Below are positions 33,608-43,001 of a stretch of 64,000 nucleotides of DNA, one piece after another (position 1 is the first letter of the stretch; each line of letters opens with the position of its first letter). Where the stretch lies: positions 802,310 to 866,309 of the forward strand of contig NHBK01000009.1 in NCBI GenBank assembly GCA_002173095.1. Direction: 5' to 3'. The translations under genes were made by a program, and so were the position numbers. Origin of the DNA: Hyphomonadaceae bacterium TMED5 (GTDB taxonomy: Bacteria; Pseudomonadota; Alphaproteobacteria; Caulobacterales; Hyphomonadaceae). The notes under the pieces are model-generated. The model was given only the letters and a program-made list of their open reading frames with translations, ran no database searches and was not told the DNA's origin.

Positions 33608-35353
33608 CTACGTGTCTTCGGATGTTGCGCGGTGGTATTGCTCGTCGCGATCGGCGGCCAGAAGATTGCGCACGGTTTCGCTGTCATATCCGAAGCGGTG
33701 CAGTACTTCGCCGGACAGCTGAAGCCCGGTTTCAATAACTTCAGGTACGACGTAATTGGCACCTGCAGTCTCAAGTATTGAGGCATGTCCCGGGTCATGC
33801 GCGCGGGCCAGTATTGGAATATCCGGGCGGACACTGCGCACTGATTTCACCATCGCTTCTACAATGGCTGGGTTATCGACAGTGACGATGAAGCTTGATG
33901 CACCTTCCAGGCCCACTGAATGTAAAAGTTCAGGGCGCGATGCATCTCCCAGATAGGCGCGAAGCCCTGAATCGCGTGCATGCGAGACCAGTTGTGCATT
34001 GCGATCCAGCGCGATGATTTCGACTGATTCCTGGACCAGAATCCGTGAGACGACCTGTCCGACGCGGCCATAACCGGCAAGCAAAACATGGCCTTTCAGC
34101 TCCGACATATCCTCTTCAAGAGCGATGGGTTCGTCTTCTTTTGCGGTCATGGAGGCGATTTTTGCGCCCAGCTGAGACAGGACTGGGATGAGCAGCATTG
34201 AGAGGCCGGCAATCGCCGCGAGGGGCGCACTAAGCTCACTGGAAAGGATGCCTGTTGCGCCAGCTGCTGCCGTAACAACGAAAGCAAATTCACCCGCCGG
34301 GGCGAGGAAGGCTGCGCTTTCGATAGCCAGTCCATTGCTTTTGTTGAATATTCTGACCGCGACGAATGCCGCAATCAGTTTGATACTTAAGAGCGCGAAA
34401 AGTCCGCCAAGGATGAATCCGGGTTGGGAGAGGATGGCAGGCAGGTCCAGTCCCATACCCACTGTCATGAAGAACAGGCCCAGCAAAATCCCCTTAAATG
34501 GCTCCAGGTCGACTTCTGTCTGGTGCTTGAATTCGGTTTCTCCAAGCAGAAGTCCGGCAAGGAATGCACCCAGCGCCAGAGACAATCCTGCGCTCGCGGT
34601 AATCGCCGCTGCACCCACCACGGTGAGCAGGGTAAGCGCCATCATGAAGTCGCGTCCGCCCGCTGTGGCCACCATTTTGAACATGCGCCGCAAGAGGAAT
34701 TTGCCGATGAAAAAGATCACGGCGATTGCGATCAGCCCCTGAATGAGCGCCTCCAGCAGAACGCCGGCAAGGCTTGCGCCCTCATTCATATTCAGAAGGC
34801 CGACAAAGATCAGAATGGGCGCGACCAGAATGTCCTGAAACAGCAAAACGCCGAAACTGGTCTGTCCTACCGGGGTGGCTGCGATCTTCTTGTCGACCAG
34901 CACCTGCATGACGATGGCCGTGGATGACAGCGCGAGTGCAAGGCCAATTACGGCCGCGAGCCCGGGATCCGGTGCAATCGTCCAATAGGCGAGAAGGGCG
35001 AGCGCAATCGTGCTGAGAAGCGCCTGCAGGCCGCCCACACCGAACACGGTTTTGCGCAACCCCCATAAGCGCTCGAATGAGAACTCCAGTCCCAGAAGGA
35101 ATAAAAGGAAGAGTACGCCCAGCTCGCCGAAAGGCGCGGCGGCCTCCGGTTCCGAGATCGAGATATACTCCAATACGGGCCATCGCTCGCTTAACGCGCC
35201 GAGCGCAAATGGGCCGAGAGCGATGCCAGACACCATAAAGCCGATGACAGCGGGCAGTTTGGCGAAACGAAAAATAGGAACGGCGATCCCGGCTGCGAAC
35301 AGGAAGACCATCGCGTCCTTGATCAGGATTTCATTGCCGTGCCCTGCTGCCAT
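33608..35353 (-). CDS. CPA2-family K+/H+ antiporter with RCK domain (KefB/KefC type)
   Basis: 581-residue cation:proton antiporter. The N-terminal 390 residues form about 12 membrane helices of the Na/H exchanger family, beginning AMVFLFAAGIAVPIFRFAKLPAVIGFMVSGIALGPF. The C-terminal part is a TrkA-N (RCK) nucleotide-binding domain: GHVLLAGYGRVGQVVSRIL with acidic strand end ALDRNAQLV. Such proteins release K+ in exchange for protons during stress and pH change. No glutathione-gating partner (KefF/KefG) lies nearby. The gene is convergent with flagellin 5 and does not appear to belong to the flagellar system. Confidence 0.9.
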   Translation of the reverse strand: MAAGHGNEILIKDAMVFLFAAGIAVPIFRFAKLPAVIGFMVSGIALGPFALGALSERWPVLEYISISEPEAAAPFGELGVLFLLFLLGLEFSFERLWGLRKTVFGVGGLQALLSTIALALLAYWTIAPDPGLAAVIGLALALSSTAIVMQVLVDKKIAATPVGQTSFGVLLFQDILVAPILIFVGLLNMNEGASLAGVLLEALIQGLIAIAVIFFIGKFLLRRMFKMVATAGGRDFMMALTLLTVVGAAAITASAGLSLALGAFLAGLLLGETEFKHQTEVDLEPFKGILLGLFFMTVGMGLDLPAILSQPGFILGGLFALLSIKLIAAFVAVRIFNKSNGLAIESAAFLAPAGEFAFVVTAAAGATGILSSELSAPLAAIAGLSMLLIPVLSQLGAKIASMTAKEDEPIALEEDMSELKGHVLLAGYGRVGQVVSRILVQESVEIIALDRNAQLVSHARDSGLRAYLGDASRPELLHSVGLEGASSFIVTVDNPAIVEAMVKSVRSVRPDIPILARAHDPGHASILETAGANYVVPEVIETGLQLSGEVLHRFGYDSETVRNLLAADRDEQYHRATSEDT

Positions 35354-35602
35354 TTTACCATCCCCGCGCTGCTTCGCTATGGTTTACCAGCTTTCGCCTG
35401 AGGTGAAGAGGTGAGGGGGATGAAAAGAGCTGTAAGCTGACCTATCGCACGGAAATAGTTCAGATTTCCCCGGCACATATGCGGTTGCCGCCGCAACGGA
35501 ATTCTACGAAAATCCGTTTATTGGGGCGATGCCTTCCATAAAAATGCGCAAGTTACACACTTTTTTGCTTGAACTTTGGATTTAAAGGCGTAGACGGGCC
35601 GC

Positions 35603-36250
35603 ATGTCTACCGATCTGATCTCTCTGTTCTCTGCAAGCTTCGTCACCTTTTTCGTGTTGATCGATGCGCTTGGCGTTGCGCCCGTGTTTGCGTCCATGAC
35701 GGCACCGGGTGGTCCTGCCTATGCGCGACGCATGGCGATAAAGTCGGTGATTGTTGCAACGATCATCGTTTTCGGTTTCGCAATGGGCGGCTCCTGGCTG
35801 CTGGATAAAATGCACATTTCGATTGATGCATTCCGTGCGGCTGGCGGCGCGCTTCTATTCCTTATCGCTATCGATATGGTCTTTGAAAAACGTACAGAGC
35901 GCCGGGAAAATCGCGCTGAATCTCATATGTCAGAGCATCATATTCCAGAAGAGGACATCTCTGTCTTTCCTCTGGGTATTCCGATGCTTGCAGGGCCGGG
36001 CACGATTGCGACGGCTATGCTCTATATGGGTAATTCTGACGGTGACCTTGTTTATCAGGCCGTGGTTCTGGCCGCGATTGGCCTGAACATGGTGTTAGTG
36101 CTCGTCGCTTTCCTGCTGGCTGGTCCGCTTATCCGTTTCATGGGTGACAGTGTCTCTGGTGCGCTCACCCGTATTCTCGGCGTCATTCTGGCTGCGCTCT
36201 CCATTCAGCTGCTGATTGACGGCATTAAAGGCGCGTTCAACCTCGGTTGA
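35603..36250 (+). CDS. MarC family integral membrane protein
   Basis: 215 residues with six membrane helices, the pattern of the MarC (UPF0056) family: LFSASFVTFFVLIDALGVAPVFASM at the N-terminus, a loop with FEKRTERRE, and the conserved FPLGIPMLAGPGTIATAMLYMG in the second half. The biochemical role of the family is unresolved; the old link to multiple antibiotic resistance in E. coli was withdrawn. It appears to be a single-gene unit. A terminator-like hairpin follows, mainly serving the opposite strand. Confidence 0.9.
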   Translation: MSTDLISLFSASFVTFFVLIDALGVAPVFASMTAPGGPAYARRMAIKSVIVATIIVFGFAMGGSWLLDKMHISIDAFRAAGGALLFLIAIDMVFEKRTERRENRAESHMSEHHIPEEDISVFPLGIPMLAGPGTIATAMLYMGNSDGDLVYQAVVLAAIGLNMVLVLVAFLLAGPLIRFMGDSVSGALTRILGVILAALSIQLLIDGIKGAFNLG

Positions 36251-36255
36251 GGCAC

Positions 36256-36284
36256 AAAAAAGCCCGCATCCATGAATGCGGGCT
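36256..36284 (-). terminator. Terminator of the pseB-like gene
   Basis: Stem AGCCCGCAT / ATGCGGGCT, loop CCATGA, with an A6 run on the + strand side that becomes a U tract for the - strand gene. Confidence 0.85.
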
Positions 36285-36308
36285 CTCTTCAAAAGTGTTG
36301 TGAGCCGA

Positions 36309-37424
36309 TCAGGCCGTCTTGTTCAGCGGGTCAGAGCTCGCTTGCGTCGTTGCGCCCATTTCAGGGTAAGCCAGTTTCAACATACCCATCAGGCCACGTG
36401 CATCCATGCGCTCCGGATTACGGTTAGAGGCGTAATAGAAGCCGTCTTCCATCTGACTTGCGCCGCGATCGAGCCATGCTGTCATCAGTTTCGTGTCGAG
36501 CGCTGGCAGAATGGCGAAGCGGTCTGAAAGCTCGACCGTTGAACGGCCATCATCTTCGGCGACCATTGTTTCGTGCAGTTTTTCGCCCGGACGAATACCG
36601 ATAACCTTGTGAGGCAGGTGAGGGGCAACGGATTTTGCCAGCTCTACAACCGTTGTAGATGGAATTTTCGGAACGAAAATTTCCCCGCCCTGCATCAGCT
36701 CAAGGCTGGAAAGAACGAAATTTACGCCCTGATCCAGAGTAATCCAGAACCGTGTCATGCGCTCGTCAGTGATTGGCAGGAATTCAGCGCCTTCAGCCAC
36801 AAGCTTTTTGAAGAATGGCACGACAGAGCCGCGAGAACCGACCACATTGCCATAACGTACGACAGAGAAGCGGCAGCCATTTCGACCTGAAAGGTTATTG
36901 GCTGCGCAGAAAATCTTGTCGGATGCCAGCTTGGTTGCGCCATAGAGGTTAATCGGGCTGGCGGCTTTGTCGGTGGAGAGGGCGACGACGCGCTGCACAC
37001 CTGAACGAATGCAGGCATTCACGACATTTTCAGCGCCCATAATGTTGGTTTTGACGCATTCCATCGGGTTGTATTCAGCGATTGGAACATGCTTCAGAGC
37101 CGCTGCGTGGATCACGAAATCAATATCGCGCATCGCCATTTCGAGACGGGCCTGATCGCGCACATCGCCGATGAAATAGCGCAGATATTCGTGCTTCTCC
37201 ATCGGGAATTCCTGAGCCATTTCGTATTGCTTCAGCTCGTCCCGGGAGAAGATAACCAGTCGGCGCGGCGTCCAGTTTTCAGTAATGATCCGGACCAGCA
37301 TTTTGCCGAATGAACCCGTGCCACCTGTGATCAGGATAGATTTTCCATTCAGGTCTGGAAGCGGTGTGCGGAAATCGCGTGTAATACCCTTCAGCGACAG
37401 GTCGTTCTGTGCAGCAAGACTCAT
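36309..37424 (-). CDS. UDP-GlcNAc 4,6-dehydratase-like (PseB/FlmA type)
   Basis: Short-chain dehydrogenase-like enzyme of 371 residues, first step in making pseudaminic-type sugars. It shows the nucleotide motif SILITGGTGSFGKMLVRI, the PseB-type active site STDKAASPINLYGATK (Asp-Lys and Tyr-x-x-x-Lys), and FIGDVRDQARLEMAM. An N-terminal extension of about 25 residues precedes the Rossmann fold, longer than in Campylobacter PseB. The ATG at 37424 has AAGGGG upstream. The gene is divergent from the glycosylation operon at 37525, with which it probably works; Caulobacter FlmA is the likely functional counterpart. No PseC aminotransferase is in the window. Confidence 0.88.
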   Translation of the reverse strand: MSLAAQNDLSLKGITRDFRTPLPDLNGKSILITGGTGSFGKMLVRIITENWTPRRLVIFSRDELKQYEMAQEFPMEKHEYLRYFIGDVRDQARLEMAMRDIDFVIHAAALKHVPIAEYNPMECVKTNIMGAENVVNACIRSGVQRVVALSTDKAASPINLYGATKLASDKIFCAANNLSGRNGCRFSVVRYGNVVGSRGSVVPFFKKLVAEGAEFLPITDERMTRFWITLDQGVNFVLSSLELMQGGEIFVPKIPSTTVVELAKSVAPHLPHKVIGIRPGEKLHETMVAEDDGRSTVELSDRFAILPALDTKLMTAWLDRGASQMEDGFYYASNRNPERMDARGLMGMLKLAYPEMGATTQASSDPLNKTA

Positions 37425-37524
37425 GTTCTGAACCCCTTCAATTTGGTTCAAATTTATTCATCGCGTTAATCATACGCGTGGTTTGCTTTACCAATCCTTA
37501 GCGCTAATCAGTTTAGATCGGGCC

Positions 37525-38397
37525 ATGACAACGTCGCCCGTATCCGTCGTGTTATGCGCACGAAATGAAGCGAGCCGGATTGAGAAATCCATCCGGGCGA
37601 TCATGGCGTGCAATCCGGCGGAGCTGGTTGTCGTCGATGGTGGCTCTACTGACGACACTGTGGCGATAGCTGAACGCATGGGCGCGCGGGTGATCCGCTC
37701 TGGTGGACGCGGGCTCGCGCCGGACCGTCAGCTGGGGGCGGACAGCGCTACCCACGACCTTGTCGCTTTCATTGACGCCGACCATCGTCCCGCACCAGAC
37801 GCATTGATATCCCTCCAAAAGGATATGGAAGAATTCGGTCTGGATGTGGTTCAGGCCGCTGTGGGCATTGAAGACAATGGTTTCTGGAACCGCGCAGAAC
37901 ATGACGCCATGGTTGTGTTTCAGCACCAGCCGGGGCCTCGTTCGCTTATGATTGGCGTCGCGCCGACACTCTATCGCAAAGAGGTTTTGCAGGCCGTTCG
38001 CTTTGATGAAGCCAATAAGGATCAGTCTGATGACGCTGACCTCTTCAAGCGCATTGTCGACACGGGCCGTTTCACCTTCGGGGTAGGGCGCACCATTGTG
38101 CCGCAATATCACCACCCTGAATTCAGTGACTATATGGGCAAGTTCCGTTGGTATGGACGCCGCGATGCAGAGTTCATCCGCACCCATCCGGATCGTGCCC
38201 ATTCCATGTATTTTCACCTATTCGTTCGCTACCCAATCTGGCGGCCCATCAAGGCGGTCTTTACTGGCCGTCCGCGTGCGGCGGTCTATTTCTGGGTATG
38301 CGGCCTGACGCGCCTCGGCGTTGTCATTTCAAAGCGTATTCAGGCGCTGTTCTCGCGCACTGAGGCTCAATCTACAGAAACCGGAGATGCTGCATGA
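37525..38397 (+). CDS. Family 2 glycosyltransferase
   Basis: 290-residue GT2 enzyme. The GT-A nucleotide-binding core is visible: SVVLCARNEASRIEKSIRAIM, AELVVVDGGSTDDTVAIAERMGA, and the metal-binding DxD-like AFIDADHRPAPDAL. The C-terminus has a hydrophobic stretch (AAVYFWVCGLTRLGVVI) that may anchor it to the membrane. The ATG at 37525 is chosen over a TTG-started longer frame. It overlaps the next gene (ATGA), opening a tightly packed five-gene operon. The sugar donor is inferred to be a product of that operon. Confidence 0.85.
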   Translation: MTTSPVSVVLCARNEASRIEKSIRAIMACNPAELVVVDGGSTDDTVAIAERMGARVIRSGGRGLAPDRQLGADSATHDLVAFIDADHRPAPDALISLQKDMEEFGLDVVQAAVGIEDNGFWNRAEHDAMVVFQHQPGPRSLMIGVAPTLYRKEVLQAVRFDEANKDQSDDADLFKRIVDTGRFTFGVGRTIVPQYHHPEFSDYMGKFRWYGRRDAEFIRTHPDRAHSMYFHLFVRYPIWRPIKAVFTGRPRAAVYFWVCGLTRLGVVISKRIQALFSRTEAQSTETGDAA

Positions 38398-39176
38398 CAC
38401 TGGCTGTCATCGTTCAGGCGCGTATGGGCTCGTCCCGTTGCCCAGGCAAAGTCATGATGGATCTTGGCGGTGAGCCGTTTCTGAAACGCTGTCTCGATCG
38501 CTGCGATCAGATCCCTGGCGCAGATATCGTTGTCGCCGCAATTCCGGACCTGCCTCAGGACGACCCTGTTGCAGAAGCTGCAGAAAGCTGGGGCTATACC
38601 GTTGTGCGCGGGTCTGAAAAAGATGTGCTGTCTCGCTATGCGAAGGCCGCGCGTGAAGTCATCGCAACCGCGGTCATGCGCGTGACCTCTGATTGTCCGC
38701 TGATCGACCCGGAAATCTGTGGCGAGACCATTCGCTATTGGAAGGAAACGCAGGCCGATTATGGATGCAACAACATGCCTCCGGCTTTCCCGCACGGCCT
38801 GGATTGTGAAGTCTTCCATGCAGGCCATTTGCACGCCGCAAATCATCTTGCTGAAGACCCATATGAGCGCGAACACGTTACCCCGTGGATCAGACGCCAT
38901 CCTGACCTGAAGCATGCTTCCATTAAAGGCCCGGGCGGCGGTATGGAGCGCCTGCGCTGGACGCTTGATCACCCGGAAGACGTCGACATGTTCCGCGCGC
39001 TTTATGCGGCGATGGGCGATGCCGCCCCGTTCGCGCGTGCGGCCGACTATCTGGCTATGTGCATGCGTCGCCCGGATATTCCGGCCATTAACGAGATGCG
39101 CATCGACCCGGCACGACTTGCTGCTGACCAGCAGGCTGAAGTCTCTGACGTCTCAAAAGTGATGAGGGCAGCTTAA
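38394..39176 (+). CDS. Cytidylyltransferase-family protein, SpsF-like
   Basis: 260 residues. The start LAVIVQARMGSSRCPGKVMMDLGGEPFLKRCLDR is the nucleotide-binding signature of the SpsF group of the CMP-KDO/NeuA superfamily; a second conserved stretch is MRVTSDCPLIDPEICGETIRYW. Members are thought to activate a nonulosonic or related sugar as a CMP derivative, though this is seldom proved. It lies between the glycosyltransferase and the reductase with overlaps at both ends. A role in making the activated flagellin sugar is inferred. Confidence 0.82.
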   Translation: MTLAVIVQARMGSSRCPGKVMMDLGGEPFLKRCLDRCDQIPGADIVVAAIPDLPQDDPVAEAAESWGYTVVRGSEKDVLSRYAKAAREVIATAVMRVTSDCPLIDPEICGETIRYWKETQADYGCNNMPPAFPHGLDCEVFHAGHLHAANHLAEDPYEREHVTPWIRRHPDLKHASIKGPGGGMERLRWTLDHPEDVDMFRALYAAMGDAAPFARAADYLAMCMRRPDIPAINEMRIDPARLAADQQAEVSDVSKVMRAA

Positions 39177-40066
39177 TGAAGGTTCTTGTTCTCGGCGCAA
39201 CCGGTCTTCTGGGGACCGAAGTCATGGCCGCTCTCAAGGAAAGAGGGCTGCGGGCCTATGGCGCTGCGCGTTCGGGAGCAGACCTCAAAGTAGATGTCAC
39301 CAATCAGATGGCGCTGTTCAGACTGCTCTGCCGTGTGGATGCGGATGCTGTTATCAATTGCGCGGCCAATGTGAACCTTGGCAGCTGTGAAGCTGATATT
39401 GAAGCGGCCTATCGCGTAAACGGCGCCCCAGCCGGTGTACTCGCCGCCTGGAGCCGCCAGACAGAAGGGCGCTTCCTTCAGATTTCGACGGATCATTTCT
39501 TCACTGGCGATTTGCCATTGCCGCATGATGAGCACGCTATGGTGTCGCTGGTGAATGCTTATGCCGTCACCAAGTTTGCCGCCGAAAGCATGGCGCGCAA
39601 GGCTGAGAATAGTCTGACCATCCGCACCAATATTTGCGGCGCTAAAAAGGGCTTTGGCCGTTGGGCGCTCGACTGCCTGCGTGGGCATAAGCCAATGAAT
39701 TTGTTTGCGGACTATTTCACCTCCACCATGCATGTGGGCGATTGCGCCGCTGCGATTGTGGAGCTGCTGGTTTCTGAAGAAACCGGCCTCATCAATCTGG
39801 CCTCTCGCGATATCAGCTCGAAATCTGATTTCATCCGCGCATTGGCCGCTGAAATGAATATCGATCCGAGCTGGGTCACCGAAACCACAGCGCGTGATCT
39901 TACTCCAATCCGTGCTTTGTCCTGCGGGCTCGATGTTTCGAAAGCTGAAACCGTGCTGGGAAGAAAACTTCCAAGCTTACAGGATACTGTCCGTTCACTC
40001 GTTCACGAGGATGCTCAATGCGTTACGACCACGAATTCAAAATCAGCGACCGCACTGTCGGCCTGA
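39176..40066 (+). CDS. RfbD-like sugar reductase/epimerase (SpsK-like)
   Basis: 296 residues of the extended short-chain dehydrogenase type. It has the NAD(P) motif VLVLGATGLLGTEV, the NCAANVNLGSCEADIEAAYRVN region, ISTDHFFTG, and the catalytic YAVTK. The closest family known to the annotator is dTDP-4-dehydrorhamnose reductase, and its operon neighbours resemble the sps cluster, where SpsK has this fold. The real substrate is unknown. The end overlaps the NeuB-like gene by 49 bp, which is unusually long for this operon but gives each its conserved terminus. Confidence 0.8.
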   Translation: MKVLVLGATGLLGTEVMAALKERGLRAYGAARSGADLKVDVTNQMALFRLLCRVDADAVINCAANVNLGSCEADIEAAYRVNGAPAGVLAAWSRQTEGRFLQISTDHFFTGDLPLPHDEHAMVSLVNAYAVTKFAAESMARKAENSLTIRTNICGAKKGFGRWALDCLRGHKPMNLFADYFTSTMHVGDCAAAIVELLVSEETGLINLASRDISSKSDFIRALAAEMNIDPSWVTETTARDLTPIRALSCGLDVSKAETVLGRKLPSLQDTVRSLVHEDAQCVTTTNSKSATALSA

Positions 40067-41094
40067 ACGAGCCGACTTATTTCATCGCCGACATTGCCAG
40101 CTCCCATGATGGAGAGCTTTCCCGCGCCAAGGATCTGATCTGGCTGGCGAAGGAAGCTGGCGCAGACTGTGCGAAGTTCCAGCACTTTCTGGCGCGCGAT
40201 ATCGTTTCAGACGAGGGCTTTCGTTCGCTTGGTGGGCAAATGGCGCACCAGTCGGAATGGAAGGAGTCCGTCTATGAGGTGTTTGAGAAATATCAGACGC
40301 CGCGTGACTGGACGTCCGGACTCGTCGAGGAGTGTAAAAAGGCGGATATTGAATTCATGACGACGCCGTATGACATGGCGGCGATTGAGCTGGTCGACCC
40401 GTTCCTGAAAGCCTTCAAGGTCGGGTCTGGTGATGTGAGCTGGCCGCAATTCATTGAAGAGATTTGCAGCCGCAATAAGCCGGTATTCCTCGCCACGGGC
40501 GCAGCAGACATGGAAGAAGTTGAGCGCGCAGTTGAAGCGGCGCTCGGCAAGACACGCCAGCTCTGCCTTATGCAGTGCAACACCAATTATACCGGAAGCC
40601 TCGAAAACTTCGGCAATGTGAACCTCAATGTTTTGCGGGCGTTTGCTCTGAAGTATCCGGGCATGCCGCTCGGATTGTCCGATCACACGCCCGGCCATGC
40701 CGCTGTCCTCGGCGCTGTAGCTCTCGGTGCCTGCGCCGTGGAGAAACACTTCACCGACGACAATTATCGCGACGGCCCGGACCATCCATTCTCTATGAAC
40801 CCTGTGAGCTGGCGCGATATGGTGGACCGGACGCGTGAGCTGGAGTTGGCACTTGGTGATGGCATTAAACGCATTGAAGCCAATGAGGTCGATAGCTCGA
40901 TTGTTCAACGCCGCTGCATGCGCCTGACGAAGGATATCGCTGCGGGCGAAGTGCTGAGCGAAACCCATCTGGAAGCCCTGCGCCCACGCCCTGAAGGATC
41001 AGTTGAGCCTTTTGAAGTCGATATGGTGATCGGGCAGCCGGTCAAAGCGGCATTGAAAAAGGGTGACGCACTCATGTGGGAGCATGTGGACTAA
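40018..41094 (+). CDS. N-acetylneuraminate synthase family protein (NeuB/PseI/SpsE)
   Basis: 358-residue condensing enzyme that joins phosphoenolpyruvate to a six-carbon amino sugar to give a nine-carbon sugar acid. The TIM barrel carries TYFIADIASSHDGELSRAKDLIWLAKEAGADCAKFQ, GSGDVSWPQFIEEI, MQCNTNYTGS, and SDHTPGHAAVLGAVALGACAVEKHFT; the C-terminus (about 285-350) is an antifreeze-like SAF domain. All usual substrate regions are intact. Whether the product is pseudaminic, legionaminic or another acid cannot be decided from this. The stop overlaps the next start (TAATG). Confidence 0.9.
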   Translation: MRYDHEFKISDRTVGLNEPTYFIADIASSHDGELSRAKDLIWLAKEAGADCAKFQHFLARDIVSDEGFRSLGGQMAHQSEWKESVYEVFEKYQTPRDWTSGLVEECKKADIEFMTTPYDMAAIELVDPFLKAFKVGSGDVSWPQFIEEICSRNKPVFLATGAADMEEVERAVEAALGKTRQLCLMQCNTNYTGSLENFGNVNLNVLRAFALKYPGMPLGLSDHTPGHAAVLGAVALGACAVEKHFTDDNYRDGPDHPFSMNPVSWRDMVDRTRELELALGDGIKRIEANEVDSSIVQRRCMRLTKDIAAGEVLSETHLEALRPRPEGSVEPFEVDMVIGQPVKAALKKGDALMWEHVD

Positions 41095-41621
41095 TGCTGA
41101 CTGGAGAGATTACGGGCCTTCGCGCCATTGAAGAGGGCGATCTTCCGCAATTGCTAGAATGGCGCAATGACCCGCGCATGCGCCGGTATTTCCGCGAGTA
41201 TCGCGAGCTCAACATGACCCAGCAAAAGTCATGGTTCGATACCAAGGTGAATGGCGACCCGAATATCCGTATGTTCTCCATTGTTGACCTCGAAACAAAC
41301 GAGCTGATGGGCGCTGCCGGGCTTTGCTATATCGATTGGGTGAACCGCAATGCGGACTTCTCAATCTATCTCGGCATTGACGATCTTTATATCGATGAGG
41401 ATTATGCGCCGGATGCGGGCCGCACCCTGCTGCGCTACGGCTTTGAGGAGCTGAACCTGCATAAGGTCTGGGCTGAAATCTATTCGATTGATGAGCCAAA
41501 ACAGCAGCTTTTCTATGAGCTGGGTTTCACCCGTGAAGGCGTGCATCGCCAGACGCACTGGGCCGAAGGCAAATGGGTGGACAGCCTGTTCTATGGCCTT
41601 TTGGCCAAAGACTTCGGCTAA
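41094..41621 (+). CDS. GNAT acetyltransferase, PseH/SpsD-like
   Basis: 175 residues, GNAT fold. The N-terminal pattern LRAIEEGDLPQLLEWRNDPRMRRYFREYRELNMTQQKSWFD is typical of PseH-like sugar N-acetyltransferases, with the acetyl-CoA loop near DAGRTLLRYGFEELNLHKVWAEIY. It would acetylate an amino group of the nonulosonic precursor. ATG at 41094 overlaps the stop of the NeuB-like gene; the longer frame adds six residues without a ribosome site. It is the last gene of the operon and converges with the next gene (4-bp overlap). Confidence 0.83.
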   Translation: MLTGEITGLRAIEEGDLPQLLEWRNDPRMRRYFREYRELNMTQQKSWFDTKVNGDPNIRMFSIVDLETNELMGAAGLCYIDWVNRNADFSIYLGIDDLYIDEDYAPDAGRTLLRYGFEELNLHKVWAEIYSIDEPKQQLFYELGFTREGVHRQTHWAEGKWVDSLFYGLLAKDFG

Positions 41622-42889
41622 GGCATAAATCCGCCAAGACCTGTGCGCGTTTTGCCGAAGGTGAAGCTGCGCAGGAAGGTTGAGAATGCCAGCCAGCCCA
41701 GCACAAAAATTCCGCCTGCCAGCACCGCAATCAGCATGATGAGATGCATAGACCAGTCAATAATGCTGGCGGCGGCATCCAGTGCGTCGGGGCCATAATG
41801 TTTGGCGAGCGCGATGGCGCGATCCCCACCTGCATAGGAAATCAGCTCGGCGCGCTTCAGATCACGCTGGCCTGACACGGTTTCCAGCAGCATGAGAGCT
41901 GCAGAGTTTGTCCGGCCATCTGCAAGTTCAGCAATGCGCTCCAGATCGATCAGGAAGGGACGAAGCCGGTCAGTGTCGACCGCGTCAGCATAGGCTTCGA
42001 AAATCACATCAGTCTGGATGAGAAGGTTGGAGTTTCCGGCAAAGGCAGCTTCGAGGTTTTCGCGTAGCTCATCTTCCGGCATGGCTCGCTCTAAATGGAA
42101 ACGTAAAAGGTTCTCAAAGTCCGGGTCGAGGCGGTTCGCGCGGATCGCAGACTTCAGAAGCGATGCGCCCTGATAGAAGCGCTCATCAAGCTCCAAGTCT
42201 TCAAGCAGCCCTTCGCGGGCAATCAGGCCGAGCCCTGAAATCGACAGGGAGAATACATCTGTACGGTCGCCCTGTACCCAGCCGGCACTGAGATATGCCA
42301 GATCACGCGCATCGCCAAGAACGAAGAAATCTGGTGCAGTTTCAATGGCTTCTGGCGTATCGACTTCCTCTTCCAGACCCGAGGAATCCTCCGTTTCGTC
42401 TGTTGGAGTGACGGTGCGTGTGAAGCTTCGCGGCTGCGGAGAAACGGCGCGTTCATAGCGCGCGCGGACGTCATCCGGAAGGAAGAGTTTGGCCGCTGCC
42501 AGAAGGCGCTCATCCAGACTGCCCGTCGTGTCGGTAGTCGTGGCAGCCGTGACAGCAGCGGCGTCCTGTCTGTTAAGCATTTGGGGGGCTGCGAGGAGAA
42601 AACCACGCGCGCTGGTTAAGTCATCAGCCCGGATTTCGCGGTCGACCATGCCCGCCCAGAAGCTTCTCTGATTGGCGCCATTGGGGACAAGGTCGGCAAA
42701 CATTTTGCCCATTTCCTGCTGCGTTGCGAGGAGCGCATCACTCGTCGGTTCGAACTCAGAAGAGCTGTCCTGACGGGTTTCCAGGATGATCATGATGAGT
42801 AAAAGCGCACAGCCGAAGATCAGGCTGTTGAAGATAAGTGCCGACAGCCAGCCAAAGGGACGAAGATGTGATTGGCGGCGGGAACGCAT
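41618..42889 (-). CDS. Hypothetical two-anchor membrane protein
   Basis: 423 residues, family not recognised. A basic N-terminal tail is followed by a membrane helix (LIFNSLIFGCALLLIMIIL, residues 18-36) and a second helix near the C-terminus (IDWSMHLIMLIAVLAGGIFVLGWLAF). The 330 residues between are acidic, Ala/Leu-rich and helical, and would lie in the periplasm; residues about 135-180 look disordered (TPTDETEDSSGLEEEVD). It is flanked by the glycosylation operon and the FlaEY-like gene, so a link to the flagellum or cell envelope is possible but unproved. Confidence 0.68.
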   Translation of the reverse strand: MRSRRQSHLRPFGWLSALIFNSLIFGCALLLIMIILETRQDSSSEFEPTSDALLATQQEMGKMFADLVPNGANQRSFWAGMVDREIRADDLTSARGFLLAAPQMLNRQDAAAVTAATTTDTTGSLDERLLAAAKLFLPDDVRARYERAVSPQPRSFTRTVTPTDETEDSSGLEEEVDTPEAIETAPDFFVLGDARDLAYLSAGWVQGDRTDVFSLSISGLGLIAREGLLEDLELDERFYQGASLLKSAIRANRLDPDFENLLRFHLERAMPEDELRENLEAAFAGNSNLLIQTDVIFEAYADAVDTDRLRPFLIDLERIAELADGRTNSAALMLLETVSGQRDLKRAELISYAGGDRAIALAKHYGPDALDAAASIIDWSMHLIMLIAVLAGGIFVLGWLAFSTFLRSFTFGKTRTGLGGFMP

Positions 42890-43001
42890 GGTTACATCCA
42901 GAATCGAGCAAATTTCACAGAACTCTTAGGACTTTCGTTATTTCGCGGAGAGATAATGATCAAGTCTCGCCTTCATGATGTGGGTGATTTGTCGTGGACA
43001 T

